The notes below the pieces were generated by a model. That model did not search any database. It had not been told where the DNA came from and worked only from the letters and a program-made list of their open reading frames with translations. From positions 1-64,000 of the forward strand of contig SKCR01051196.1 of assembly GCA_019454045.1 (NCBI GenBank): a DNA stretch of 64,000 bases. The letters run 5' to 3'. This document shows positions 54,541-64,000 of the stretch, piece by piece. Made by a program: the position numbers and the translations under genes. Each line of letters begins with the position of its first letter. Position 1 is the stretch's first letter. The DNA is from Zanthoxylum bungeanum. Taxonomy: Eukaryota; Streptophyta; Magnoliopsida; Sapindales; Rutaceae.

Positions 54541-54801
54541 AGGCCTTCACCCCCATTCACAACCCTAGCTCACATACCTCTCTCACACGCCTAAGACACT
54601 CGCCCAAGCCCTCTTGTTCACGCCGAAGCACCTCCTTCAAGACTCCATTGCTGAACCATCAAGCCAAAGAACATCCTCCATTGCCGCCTCTCCCCTTCTC
54701 CCTTACACCCTTCACGCCCAAGCCTTAAACAAAGCCCCCTTTGGCGCACCTTCAACCACCATTCACAGCCCCTAAACAACCCTTAAAATAGCCCCTAACA
54801 T

Positions 54802-55340
54802 ACCCTCTCACTGCCGCCCGCAAAACACCCCAAACACAGCCCCCAATCACACGCCTAAAACAGTCCCAAAACCCACTGCACTACCTCGCAAAACTGCCGC
54901 ACTTTACCCCACTGTTCTGCCCAATTTTTGTGCGGATTTAACCCATCAAAACAGTCCCCGAAACACCCTGAAACTGCAGTAGAAAACTGCATAAATACCC
55001 CCAAAGAACCCTTCAAAACCGCAGCCCCTTTGGCCTTCCAAATCACCTAAAACAGTCCACTAATCGACCAAAATACCCTCTCACTGCCGCAAAACACCCC
55101 AAACACAGCCCCCAATCACACGCCTAAAACAGTCCCAAAACCCACTGCACTACCTCGCAAAACTGCCGCACTTTACCCCACTGTTCTGCCCAATTTTTGT
55201 GCGGTTTTAACCCATCAAAACAGTCCCCGAAACACCCTGAAACTGCAGTAGAAAACTGCATAAATACCCCCAAGAACCCTTCAAAACCGTAGCCCCTTTG
55301 GCCTTCCAAATCACCTAAAACAGTCCACTAATCGACCAAA
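54802..55340 (+). repeat. 273-bp tandem duplication in the Tat-3 LTR
   Basis: ACCCTCTCACTGCCGC at 54802 recurs at 55075, and the following about 265 bp are almost identical (a few small indels and a G/T change). The Tat-1 and Tat-2 LTRs do not show it. High identity means a recent event. Confidence 0.88.
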
Positions 55341-56182
55341 ACAGTGACCTGAAATACAGCAGCAAAACAGCAGCAAAATGTACTTAAAACAGCAGCCCGA
55401 GCATCAAAACAACGAGGAAAAATAGTGAGCAAACAAATCAGAAAGGTATCGGATCATTCGCCCTTCCAACGGACGTGTAACGCCCTTTCTTGAGACGACA
55501 AAAGAGGTTAGACCTGAGGGCACCCTTTTACTTATATTCTTTCATTTTATTTTATTTATTTTAAAATATTATTGCATGAGAGTCGTTTGAGGCATGATTT
55601 GATTGTTGGATGAGCGGGATATGTGTTCCCTTTTGTGGTATATCGGATGGAAACGCGAACGTAAATTCCATAGCCGATTCCGAATAGACGGTAGTATGGT
55701 CTGCACTCGGGATACAATGCCACGTACCACTTAAGAAACATGTATCTCGTCTCATCCGAATTTGTATTTGAGCATGTTGTAGTTCTAGGTTGTTTATTTA
55801 TTATCTTAAGCATGTTTTAATTTAGTTCGTTATTTAATTTTAAAGTATGATTATGTTCTTTTTATGCATGGTATTTAGTTTAGTTTATATTTACGTTTAA
55901 GTAATTATTTGTTTATGTCGGTTTGATGGCTTAATATGTTCAATGTGTGATATTGTGTGTTTATTGTTAAAAGACTTACTTTCGAGCATGCAAACTTAGA
56001 TTAGGAGTTAGTTAGACGGAAGCATATTAGATCTAGGTGACCTTTGAACATGATTATTGAGTAGATGCGGTCGATTTATTGCATAAATTATATCATCACG
56101 ATGACATAAGTAAGGGACCATTCCAAACCCAACGGTTTGAGGTCTTCCCTTACGAGGGGTGAGTGCGGCCTTAAACCTTTGT

Positions 56183-56209
56183 CCCAGTTCACACCGGGTG
56201 GCGACTCCA
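56183..56209 (+). other. U5 hairpin and PBS-like copy, Tat-3 LTR
   Basis: CCCAGT-TCAC-ACCGGG (56183-56198; one A/C mismatch) is followed at once by TGGCGACTCCA (56199-56209), the first 11 bases of the primer site that lies 109 bp downstream. The same pair of elements is in all five Tat LTR ends of the window. Confidence 0.7.
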
Positions 56210-56307
56210 TTATTCTCCGGCTTAGTCCCCTGCGGACTACTCCGTACTCTCAACTAGGCCCTGAGTCTAGAACAGCATGCATCGCCCAAGTTCTATGTCC
56301 AACAGTC

Positions 56308-56326
56308 TGGCGACTCCACTGGGGAT
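56308..56326 (+). promoter_or_regulatory. Tat-3 primer binding site, tRNA-Arg type
   Basis: TGGCGACTCCACTGGGGAT, three bases after the LTR, identical to that of Tat-2. Confidence 0.88.
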
Positions 56327-57262
56327 AGAGAATCGGCCTCGAAATCATGTCTTGTGTTGTGTATAATTTGTGCATTAGTTGACCGTGTCTGTAGTGGGTT
56401 GAAGGGGTTAATCAAAGGCTTAGTTAAAGCTAGGTGGTGGTTGGGTGTCTTCCTTCATTCACTACCTTTCGAGGAAAAGCTGTGAGGCCACTTAGAGGAC
56501 CATTACCCGTAGCTTGTTGTGATAGACTAGTTTGGAGGACTCGTTGTTTATTCCTGTCACCAAGCGATAAGAACCTAAGAGGCTAGGGTACTTAAGAGAG
56601 CCTCGCTCCACCCTCCCTCTAGGGAATCTACAACGGGAAGTCCATTCGATAGTCAGTCACACACCGTAACTCATTGGCACGTACCGTAAGGTATAAAAAA
56701 GGTGCGCTCACTTGGTCGTCTGAACCCTTGAGTGGGGAGTCCTAGTTGTGGGCAAACCTTCGTCAGCGAGAGCCTTTGTCCGCGCCCCGTGAACCCACTC
56801 GTGAACCTTAGCCATAAAGAACCTGTAGTTAGTCATCTTATAATTATGTGTGATGGGCCGCCGTCATTTGGATCCAGTTGGACCTTCTGTCAATGGGTAT
56901 GAACCTATTGGGCCATTTAAACTGGGACAAGTTTGTGTCTTTCGACAGTTGGGCCAAAAGCTTCTAGAATGCCGGTGGGCCATTTTGTGAATAGGGCCTC
57001 TTATCATTTGAAGCCATTTAGCCATATCACCGCAAAGTGTAAACCTGTTGGGCCTTTTCAACTGGGACAAGTTTGCACCGCGCGATAGTATGATTGAGTA
57101 CTTTAAAATGATAATGGGCCACGTAGTTTAAATTTCTTTTAATAATTTTATATATTAGATGCATCGCACACATATGCACTGACACGTGGCCTTAAAAGAG
57201 GCAACATAGATTCCCGTTGGGTTAGAGAAGAGGGGAGATTAGTCAAAAGAACTTCAGCGAAT
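56327..57262 (+). other. Tat-3 untranslated leader
   Basis: It is non-coding and matches Tat-2 52285-52760 in its first part. From about 56850 it has short words TTGGGCC and AACTGGGACAAGTTTG, the latter twice (56920 and 57060). It ends TTCAGCGAATATG at the gag start. Confidence 0.78.
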
Positions 57263-58924
57263 ATGAGTGAATCTGTCAATGAGGGGTCTAGAATGGATCA
57301 GATGGAAGCTAACTTCGCCAAGATGACTGAACAACTGCAAGCTCTGACTGCTGCCATGTCTGGTATGGCTGTGCCCCGCGCTGCGGGAGGATCTGAGAAT
57401 GAGAGGCGGGAGAGCCCTCAAAATGGATTGAATGATGAGGCTCCGATATTTGACGATGATTTGGCTGACTATGCCGCTGGTAGGATAGTTGGGACTCAAG
57501 CTGAAATGAAAAAGCTCCGTGATCAGATGAAGTCTGTCACCCGTAAGTTAAAGGGGAAACATGAGGATCTACTGGATTATGACTCAATGAATTTTGAGGA
57601 ACAGTTGCCCGCGCAGTTCAAAATGCCTGACATCGCAAAGTTTAATGGGAACGGGGACCCGAGGGTCCATTTGCGACAATATGTCTCGGTGATGAGTTTA
57701 GTTGGCCTATCTCAGCGCCAAGTCCAGAAGATGTTCGGGATGTCACTCGAGGGGGCACCTGTGGTTTGGTATCATAGCCTTGAGAAGAAGGTTAAAGAAG
57801 ATTGGAGGGAGTTGACTGATGCCTTCTTGAAGCAGTATGTGACGGACTTAGAGATCGACCTGTCGCTCCACGACTTGGAGAATACTAAGCAGAAGCCTGA
57901 GGAGAGCTTTAAGGAGTATGTTGACCACTGGAGAAGCCAGCTCTTAAAGATACAGACCAGACCTTCCGAGAAAGATCAGATCAAGATGATCATCAAGGGG
58001 ACTAAGCCCTCGATCTATAGTAAACTGAGGAGAATGACTTCGATGATTGCATATTTCCGCCAATTGAGAGAAACCGTCATGGATATTGAAGAGGAGGAGG
58101 CTGAGAACAGAAAGTTCTATAGTTTGAACAGGAGGACTGTCGGAGGATCCTCAGGAGCTAAGCCTGCTACTGCGGAGATTGCAGCCATAAAGAATATGCG
58201 CTTTTCTAACTTGGGTAGACCTTTATCCAAGGTACTAGAGAAGCTACTGAGGCAAGGGCTGTTAAAACCCCTCGAACCAAAACCACTACCAAATCCTCCC
58301 CCATCAAACATAAACATGAGCCGCTTCTGCCATTTCCACCAACAGCATGGTCATGACACCGATAATTGTGCCCGGCTTCGCCACGAAGTCCAAGACCTAA
58401 TAAACTCCCATAAAATCCCCGACCCTGAAAAAGAACAACCAAACACTCACCGCAATCCTCTACGCAATTATCACTCTATTCCCCCACCTGCCTACATGAT
58501 CAACTCTGGCCTACCAGAGGACCTTGTCCTCCAAACCTTTGACCAAACAGCCTTTTGCCTCGATATTTGGGACAGTAATAGTGAAGATGAGGCGGAACAG
58601 AAGAAGGATTTCTGGGAAGACTTCTCAAGTAGGGTTGAGGAAGAAGAAGTGAAAGGCATGACCCGGAGTGGGCGCTTTTACAATGATGCTACTGAGAAAG
58701 AGAAGGGAAAGGAAGTTCTGGAGGAAGGTCATAAGGTAGCCGAGAATACTGAGAAAGCCGAGGGTGGTATAGTGCTGCAGCAGTTGAAGAAGACTCGGGC
58801 ACATCTGAGCATCTGGGAATTATTGTGTGCAACCGGAGAACACCGGCGGGCTATGGTGGAAGCCTTGAGTAAAATAGTAATACCGGAAGATGCTAATCTA
58901 GCTATGTTTGTGGGATCAGTGTAG
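57263..58924 (+). CDS. gag: Tat-3 Gag polyprotein, 553 codons, intact
   Basis: Gag builds the particle and binds the element RNA. ATG 57263 is the first ATG after a leader full of stops, and the frame is open to TAG 58922-58924. Features: N-terminal variable part with a likely helical stretch (residues about 75-105), the retrotransposon gag domain at about 130-230 (DPRVHLRQYVSVMSLVG, VVWYHSLE, FLKQYV, SFKEYVDHWRSQLLKI), a basic/proline-rich part near 330-350, a Tat-type zinc knuckle CHFHQQHGHDTDNC at about 355-368, and an acidic C-terminus. The sequence after the stop stays in the same frame for 37 codons. This is the only long intact element gene in the window; pol behind it is dead. Confidence 0.92.
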   Translation: MSESVNEGSRMDQMEANFAKMTEQLQALTAAMSGMAVPRAAGGSENERRESPQNGLNDEAPIFDDDLADYAAGRIVGTQAEMKKLRDQMKSVTRKLKGKHEDLLDYDSMNFEEQLPAQFKMPDIAKFNGNGDPRVHLRQYVSVMSLVGLSQRQVQKMFGMSLEGAPVVWYHSLEKKVKEDWRELTDAFLKQYVTDLEIDLSLHDLENTKQKPEESFKEYVDHWRSQLLKIQTRPSEKDQIKMIIKGTKPSIYSKLRRMTSMIAYFRQLRETVMDIEEEEAENRKFYSLNRRTVGGSSGAKPATAEIAAIKNMRFSNLGRPLSKVLEKLLRQGLLKPLEPKPLPNPPPSNINMSRFCHFHQQHGHDTDNCARLRHEVQDLINSHKIPDPEKEQPNTHRNPLRNYHSIPPPAYMINSGLPEDLVLQTFDQTAFCLDIWDSNSEDEAEQKKDFWEDFSSRVEEEEVKGMTRSGRFYNDATEKEKGKEVLEEGHKVAENTEKAEGGIVLQQLKKTRAHLSIWELLCATGEHRRAMVEALSKIVIPEDANLAMFVGSV

Positions 58925-60128
58925 AAGGAAGTCGTACTGATAACCTTCTCTGATGAGGAGCTCCCGGCTGAAGGGAGAAATCACAATAGGCCCATCTTTA
59001 TCCGAGCTGAAGTGATGGGAAAGAGACTTCTTGTGTGATGGTGGATGATGGCTCTTCCATCAATGTATGCCCATGGAAAATTCTAGCAAGGCTGGGTATT
59101 AAACCAACTGAGTTGAGTCCTTCCAACATGACTATCAAAGCCTATGATGATAGCAAGCGAGGAGTCGAAGGTACTTTTGTCGCAATAGTCAAGGTTGGTC
59201 CAGTTGAGGATGAAGTGGAGTTCACTGTGCTGGACATCCCAGCCACTTTTGCCTTATTGTTGGGAAGGCCCTGGTTCCATAAGCTTGGGGGTGTGCCCTC
59301 TACTTTGCATCAGATGATCAAATTCCCTTATGATGGGAAAATTGTCACTATCCGAGCCGAGGTGGATAATGCCGTAGCCGCTTTGGAAATACAACATTTC
59401 CCAATGTTCCAAGTGTCAGCAACTTTTGAGGAGTGGGTGGATCCCAAGGTAACTTGAATTATGGAGAAGATGAAGTTTGAGCCAGGCCATGGTTCGACAC
59501 TACCAGATTTCAAATGGTAGAATACTCGAAAAGGTTTGGGATACCGGTCTGATGAGGACAAGCCCAAGGCCAGAAGAAAGGGCTAAAGCTGATGGAGTGC
59601 TTTGTTAAGGCCTCAGGGTATCAAGGAGAACCCGAACCGGTGGAAGTCAACGGGGTTGTGGTACCCAGATTCGAGATTTTCCAGGATATGCTTGGTGAAA
59701 AGCCGTTGGCAGGAGAAGTTACAAAGAATGAGGATGAGAAGTGGGAGGAAGAGCTCATGAAGCTGGAGACCCTAACACTCCGGGAAGAAATGAAACCTGA
59801 GATAGATCCTGTTGTAGAGGGAGAAATATCTGTAGAAGATGAGGATATTTTCCTTCCAGATTTGTTTGAGTGTACTCTTTTTGTTGTTGGCAATAAAGAT
59901 AATAATCCTGCTTACTTGACTGAGTCTCCGCTTTCTAACTTGCATGACTTAAGCATATTCGATATCAACTCTGTCAAAACGAATGCATTCAACCTTGGTA
60001 CGCCTGAAAATCCCAAGGAAATCTTGATTGCGAGCGAAGTTACTGCCAAAGAGTGGAGGAACTTAGAAGGGATATTGGTTAAATATGCCAAGTGTTTGCT
60101 TGGTCTTATGAGGATATGCCTGGTGTAG
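58925..60128 (+). pseudogene. Tat-3 protease and linker
   Basis: After the gag TAG the same frame continues (KEVVLITFSDEELPAE, GKRLLV) to a two-base GT duplication near 59033. Protease: active site VDDGSSIN (59041-59064), VEFTVLDIPATFALLLGRPW, FHKLGGVPSTLHQMIKFPYD. TGA at 59455 stands where Tat-1 has a Lys codon. The linker (GYRSDEDKPKARRK, GYQGEPEPVEVNGVVVP, acidic stretch) has stops near 59518 and shifts at 59575 and about 60092 (one G short in AAGTG). Protease would free Gag and Pol products. Confidence 0.87.
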
Positions 60129-61100
60129 ATAGAAGTATTGCCCAGCATGCGATACCAACATATCCGAACATGAAGCCGGTAAAAAAAAGCTCTGAAGGAT
60201 GAGACCAGAATGGGCCGAGAAGGTCAGAGAGGAGGTCAAGAAGCAAATAGATGTGGGATTCTTGGAAGTAGTGAAATACCCCGAGTGGTTGGCCAACATT
60301 GTGCCTGTACCGAAGAAAGATGGCAAAGTCAGAATGTACGTCGACTACGGAGATCTTAACAAGGCATGCCTAAAGGATGACTTTCCTCTGCCGCATATTG
60401 ATGTGCTTGTGGATAGTGCAGCATTGTCAGCCATGTACTCGTTCGCGGATGGGTTTTCGGGGTATAATCAAGTGCTTATGGCCGAAGAAGATAAGCACAA
60501 GACCGCCTTTGTTACAGAATTGGGTACTTATTGCTATAAGGTGATGTCGTATGGGCTTAAGAATTCCGGAGGCACATATCAGCGGATGACCACTACTTTG
60601 TTTCATGACCTCATGCATAAGTAAATTGAGGTATATATATATGACATGATGGTCAAGTCAGAGACAAGAGACTGGCATATAGAAGCGTTGGAAAAGTTCC
60701 TCGAACGAGTGGACAAGTACAACTTACGGTTGAATCCTAAGAAGTGTGTTTTCGGAGTAACATCAGGAAAGCTGCTCGGCCATACAATTGAAATGGGCGG
60801 AATAGAAGTGGATCCCGAGAAGATTAAGGCTATTACTGAGATGCCGGCACCAAAGACAGAGAAATAAGTCAGAGCCTTCCTAGGGAAAATCCAGTATATT
60901 AGTCGTTTCATCGCTAAGTTGACATCGGTGTGTGAGCCCATCTTCAAGTTGTTGAGGAAAGACCAACCAGTAAAATGGAACGAGCAGTGTCAGGAAGTAT
61001 TTGACAGAATAAGGGAATATTTGGTGAAACCTCATGTGTTGAAACCTCCGAGACAGGGTAGGCCTTTGGTACTTATTTGGCTATTGAACCTGAAGCGCTA
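60129..61100 (+). pseudogene. Tat-3 reverse transcriptase with altered active site
   Basis: RT motifs: RPEWAEKVREEVKKQIDVGF, KDGKVRMYVDYGDLNKA, LPHIDVLVDSAALSAM, FADGFSGYNQVLMAEEDK, YGLKNSGGTYQRM. A TAA lies at 60622. The catalytic YVDD codons (60634-60645) read Tyr-Ile-Tyr-Asp, so the first catalytic Asp is lost. The thumb (KKCVFGVTSGKLLGHTIEM, FLGKIQYISRFIAKL) is broken by TAA at 60865 where Tat-1 has GAA. The first RNase H starts (VKWNEQCQEVFDRIREYL) and shifts near 61070. Confidence 0.9.
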
Positions 61101-62072
61101 GGGGCGATGATGGTACAAGCCGATGAGACAGGAGTAGAGCATGCTGTCTACTACCTCCTCAGTAAGAAGCTGCTTTCGTACGAAGCTCGCTATCAGGAAG
61201 TGATAAGATTTGTCTAGCAGTAGTATGGGCATCTAGGAAGTCACGCGCCATACTTCCAGTCTTACAAGATCCAAGTGGTCGCAAAGGAGAATCCTTTGAA
61301 GTACTTGCACTCAATACCCTCTCTGGTTGGGAAGTTGGGCAGATGGTTAGTGTTGCTGACTGAATTTGACATCGAATACCTCACCTCCAAGGTAATCAAA
61401 GGGCGAGCCGTGGCAGAATTCCTGGCCTTGCAACCTGTTGAAGGGGATCAGTACAAGTTTGAGTTCCCTGACGAAGAGATCCAAGCTATAGCAATCCAAG
61501 GATGGAAGATGTATTTTGACGGAGCAGTGAACTGCAAAGGAGCCGGAATCGGGATTGTAATAGTCACCCCTGAAGGAGAAACTTTGCCTATGGCCAAGAG
61601 GTTGACATTCGGAGTGACTAACAACATGGCTGAGTATGAAGCACGTGCATTTGGGTTGACTGCACTGATAGCCTTGAGGGCTAGGAATGTTGAAGTTTTC
61701 GAAGATTCAATGTTGGTGATCCGACATATGCAAGGAGAATGGGAGCTAAAAGAAGAACGGTTGAAGCCGTATTTGTTCCATCTTAGAAGTATGGCACAGA
61801 CTATCCCCGATTGTAAATTTCAGCATTTGCCGAGAGAGGAGAATCAGATGGCAGATGCATTGGCAACACTGGCCGCTACTTGGGAAAATCCAGAGAAGCT
61901 GGTGATGAGACCGCTTGTGTTGACAACGGCAAGCAAGCCTGTCTATGAGATAGGTAGAATCTTAGAGGTGGAGGTTGATGATGGGAAACCTTGGTATTAT
62001 GACGTACAGAGGTATTTGGAGCGTGGGGAATTCCCAGAGGAAGTAAGCAGAAAAGACCGAGTGGCCATTTAG
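61101..62072 (+). pseudogene. Tat-3 RNase H end and second (archaeal-type) RNase H
   Basis: YYLLSKKLLSYEARYQEV is split by small indels at 61155 and 61205. From 61275 a 265-codon frame is open: LTEFDIEYLTSKVIKGRAV, then the second RNase H (MYFDGAVNCKGAGIGIVIV, NNMAEYEARAFGL, VEVFEDSMLVIRHMQ, NQMADALATLA) with D, E, D, D all present. It continues into the pre-integrase linker and stops at TAG 62070, where Tat-1 has CAG. It is the best preserved copy of this domain here. Confidence 0.9.
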
Positions 62073-63232
62073 AAGTTAGCTTCTCAGTATGTGAGTCTGA
62101 AGGGAGAACTCTACAAGAGGCAGGCAAATGGGATTCAGCTAAAATGCTTGAAGAGAGAAAAAGCTCAGAAGGTGATGGAAGAAGTACATGCAGGAGTATG
62201 TGGGCCGCATATGAACGGATTGAACTTGTCTCACAAGATTGTGAGACAAGGCTTTTACTGGTCAACCATGGAAGCTGACTGTGCGAAGCTGGTAAAGTAT
62301 TATCACGATTGTCAAGCACACGGAAATTTGAATCACCTGCCGCACACAGAATTGCACGGGCTGTCAGAGCCATGGCCTTTCTCAGCTTGGGGAATAGATA
62401 TGATCGGAGAGATTCGACCGAATGCATCGAATGGGCACCGATTTATAGTAGTGGTAGTTGACTATTTCTCAAAGTGGGTAGAAGCCGAATCTTTCCGCAA
62501 TGTTACAGCAAAGAAGATGGTGAAGTTTATAGCTCGGAATCTCATTTGCCGGTATGGAATGCCGCACCATGTGGTCACGAACAATGGAGTCCAATTTCAG
62601 GAGAAACCAAGGCGATGCTACAGAAGTATGGAATCGGCCATCACAAGTCCTCACCATACAGGCCTCAGGCTATGGGGCAGTCGAGGCAGCCAACAAGACG
62701 ATAAAGCATCTTGGCAAAGATGACCAAGAATTACAATGACTGGGCTGACAAGCTACCATACGCCTTGTGGGGATATAGAACATCTGTGAGAACGGCAACA
62801 GAAGCCACGCCATATTCTTTGGTTTATGGAATGGAAGAGGTACTACCGGTGGAAGTTGAGATACAGTCCATGCGGGTGTTAGCAGAAGCAGAGTTGCCTG
62901 AACAAGAGTGGACCTCGCAAAGGCTTGAACAGTTGGCTCTGATGGATGAGAAGAGGATGAAGTCCTTACATCACATGCAGATCTATCAGAAGAGGCTGGC
63001 TCGAGTGTTCAACAAGAAGGTGCGTCCTACCAAGATCAAGAAAGGTGATTTGGTACTCAAGCAATCGAAGCCGTCGATGACAGACCCGAGAGGGAAGTTC
63101 AGACCAAACTGGGAATGACCCTACATCGTTCAGAAGGTAATGGGAAATGGAGCAGTGAGACTGTCGCACTTGGAAGGGAATGAGTTCACAGAGCCGATCA
63201 ACGTTGACAGATTGAAACTGTATTTTGCCTGA
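62073..63232 (+). pseudogene. Tat-3 integrase, catalytic Asp changed to Asn
   Basis: The zinc-finger region (VHAGVCGPHMNG...YYHDCQAH) leads to the core: WGIDMIGEI (D at 62397), VDYFSKWVEAESF, and VTNNGVQF where the second catalytic Asp is Asn (AAC at 62580-62582; GAC in Tat-1). One G is missing near 62602, and one base near 62670 before the NGAVE motif. The C-terminal part is open 62711-63118 (LPYALWGYRTSVRTATEATP, LPVEVEIQSMRVL) up to TGA 63116 (GGA in Tat-1). It ends INVDRLKLYFA with TGA at 63230-63232. No chromodomain. Confidence 0.9.
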
Positions 63233-64000
63233 GGGACAGAAGACTGAATTGTCACCCGTAGAAGACCTAACCCAACGGGGATAAAGAGAACTCATGCATG
63301 CATGCATACATATAACTCATTATTGCATTCCTTTTTGCGTGTTTTATGTTTTTGTTTTACATTCACATGTTTCGAAGAAGAAAAGAAAACGCGGCAAAGA
63401 CAAGCCAATCAGAAACAGCGAAAGCACTGTATTGAATTTGGGTAGAAATCCTAGGGCTGAGGTCCACATCGGTGTTAAGATTCAGATGGTAATCTGAGGG
63501 TTAAGGCCTATTTTGAGATTGAGTTTCGGGTATGGATCCCGGTGGCGAAGCCCACATGGTCAGTTGTAGAGAGGAAGAGTTCCTTAGAGTGAGTGAAAAA
63601 AAAAATTGATTGAAATGAGTGAGAGAGAAATCTTTGATGGGTAAACATATGTCCAGTGATGACATTGTGTGCTGTAGGGAGAAGCCTTAGAAACGAGAAG
63701 TACGAGACGCGCTCTTATCTGGTATTCGGAATGAATTGATCTCTGCTAGACTCATAAAGCACTTGATAAAGGTATCTCAACAGTAGAAGCATAAGCAGTT
63801 GATGAGATGACTAGTTGAAGAGATGGTGGATCGGTGAATGACCGTTTGCCTGGATGTCCGCACTGATTTGCTTTGCTACAATACATGATATGGTTGGAAA
63901 ATAAAGAAAGAAAAGTCTCTGCAATGAAAAGAAAAATAGACAGCCTATAACCAATAAGCGTGAAGCTACCCATGGGCGAGTATTAGGACCACCATGAGGA
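63233..64000 (+). other. Tat-3 3' UTR, left part
   Basis: It is homologous to the 3' UTRs of Tat-0, Tat-1 and Tat-2 (GATAAGCGT-type word CAATAAGCGTGAAGCTACCC at about 63950). A diverged 43-bp type repeat is at 63420-63560. The window ends before any 29-bp or 82-bp array could be seen. Confidence 0.82.

Larger units (their letters stand above)
54050..56304 (+). repeat. Tat-3 5' LTR
   Basis: It is 2255 bp, TGTAGGCATTGCATTTTTGC...TATGTCCAACA. TATA box at 54532, a 273-bp tandem duplication at 54802-55340, and a U5 hairpin with PBS-like copy at 56183-56209. It serves as right neighbour of Tat-2 and 5' LTR of Tat-3. Confidence 0.9.
54050..64000 (+). mobile_element. Tat-3: Tat-lineage element with intact gag, runs off the right edge
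   Basis: The parts are 5' LTR 54050-56304, tRNA-Arg primer site, leader, gag 57263-58924, pol 58925-63232 and the start of the 3' UTR. The 3' LTR lies beyond the window. Domain order gag-protease-RT-RNase H-second RNase H-integrase is that of Tat. Pol is dead (stops, shifts, altered catalytic residues). Confidence 0.9.

Noticed and set aside
56183..56209. tRNA gene or SINE fragment in the Tat U5
   Set aside because: Only a hairpin like a T-arm and an 11-base acceptor complement are present; no full cloverleaf or A box.
61876..62427. 183-codon minus-strand frame
   Set aside because: It lies opposite Tat-3 integrase; its translation matches no family I know and similar shadows lie opposite the same region of Tat-1 and Tat-0.
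63294..63497. Possible env-like third gene downstream of pol
   Set aside because: The short frame at 63294-63497 and those near 6890 and 47549 are not alignable as proteins and show no signal or membrane pattern of an envelope.

Overview
This window looks like plant nuclear heterochromatin made wholly of LTR retrotransposons. I found no host gene, rRNA, tRNA gene or CRISPR array. The evidence for a plant is the element types: Tat-type Ty3/Gypsy elements with a second RNase H and a tRNA-Arg primer site, Angela-like Ty1/Copia elements with ~2 kb LTRs, and a 4.1 kb LTR of Tekay/Del type. I cannot name the species.

Labels used below: Tat-0 (host, fragments at 444-483, 41300-41843, 45952-48577), Tat-L (LTR tail at 1-443), Tat-1 (484-41299), Tat-2 (49989-54049), Tat-3 (54050 to the right edge), Cop-A (8799-38802), Cop-C (14836-34841), Cop-B (16648-26743), Cop-D (LTR on the minus strand, 48578-49988), and a minus-strand solo LTR (41844-45951). 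These are ten insertion events, with five levels at the deepest point: Cop-B lies in an LTR of Cop-C, Cop-C in pol of Cop-A, Cop-A in the 3' tandem repeats of Tat-1, and Tat-1 in pol of Tat-0. Broken reading frames and LTR sequences rejoin across each nested insertion, and most boundaries carry a short, often decayed target duplication.

Layout: 1-443 is the end of a Tat LTR; 444-483 is a sliver of Tat-0; 484-8798 is the left part of Tat-1 (LTR, primer site, pol lacking gag, repeat-rich 3' UTR); 8799-38802 is the copia nest; 38803-41299 is the rest of Tat-1; 41300-48577 is Tat-0 with the solo LTR; 48578-49988 is Cop-D; 49989-64000 is two Tat units of different subfamilies head to tail, the second with an intact 553-codon gag and a dead pol.

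Functionally these are gag-pol elements. Gag packages the RNA, a tRNA primes reverse transcription (Arg for Tat, initiator Met for copia), protease, reverse transcriptase and RNase H make the cDNA, and integrase inserts it. Most copies are inactivated. Cop-B is the youngest: its frames are broken only by single-base indels in homopolymers.

The most notable unexplained structure is a block of about nine consecutive short hairpins (stems 6-10 bp, mostly 3-nt loops) in every copia LTR here, with paired base changes between families. Other leads are a PBS-like copy plus a hairpin in the Tat U5, a triplicated 18-mer and TGGGCY clusters in the copia leaders, and evidence that Cop-C was already defective when it last transposed.
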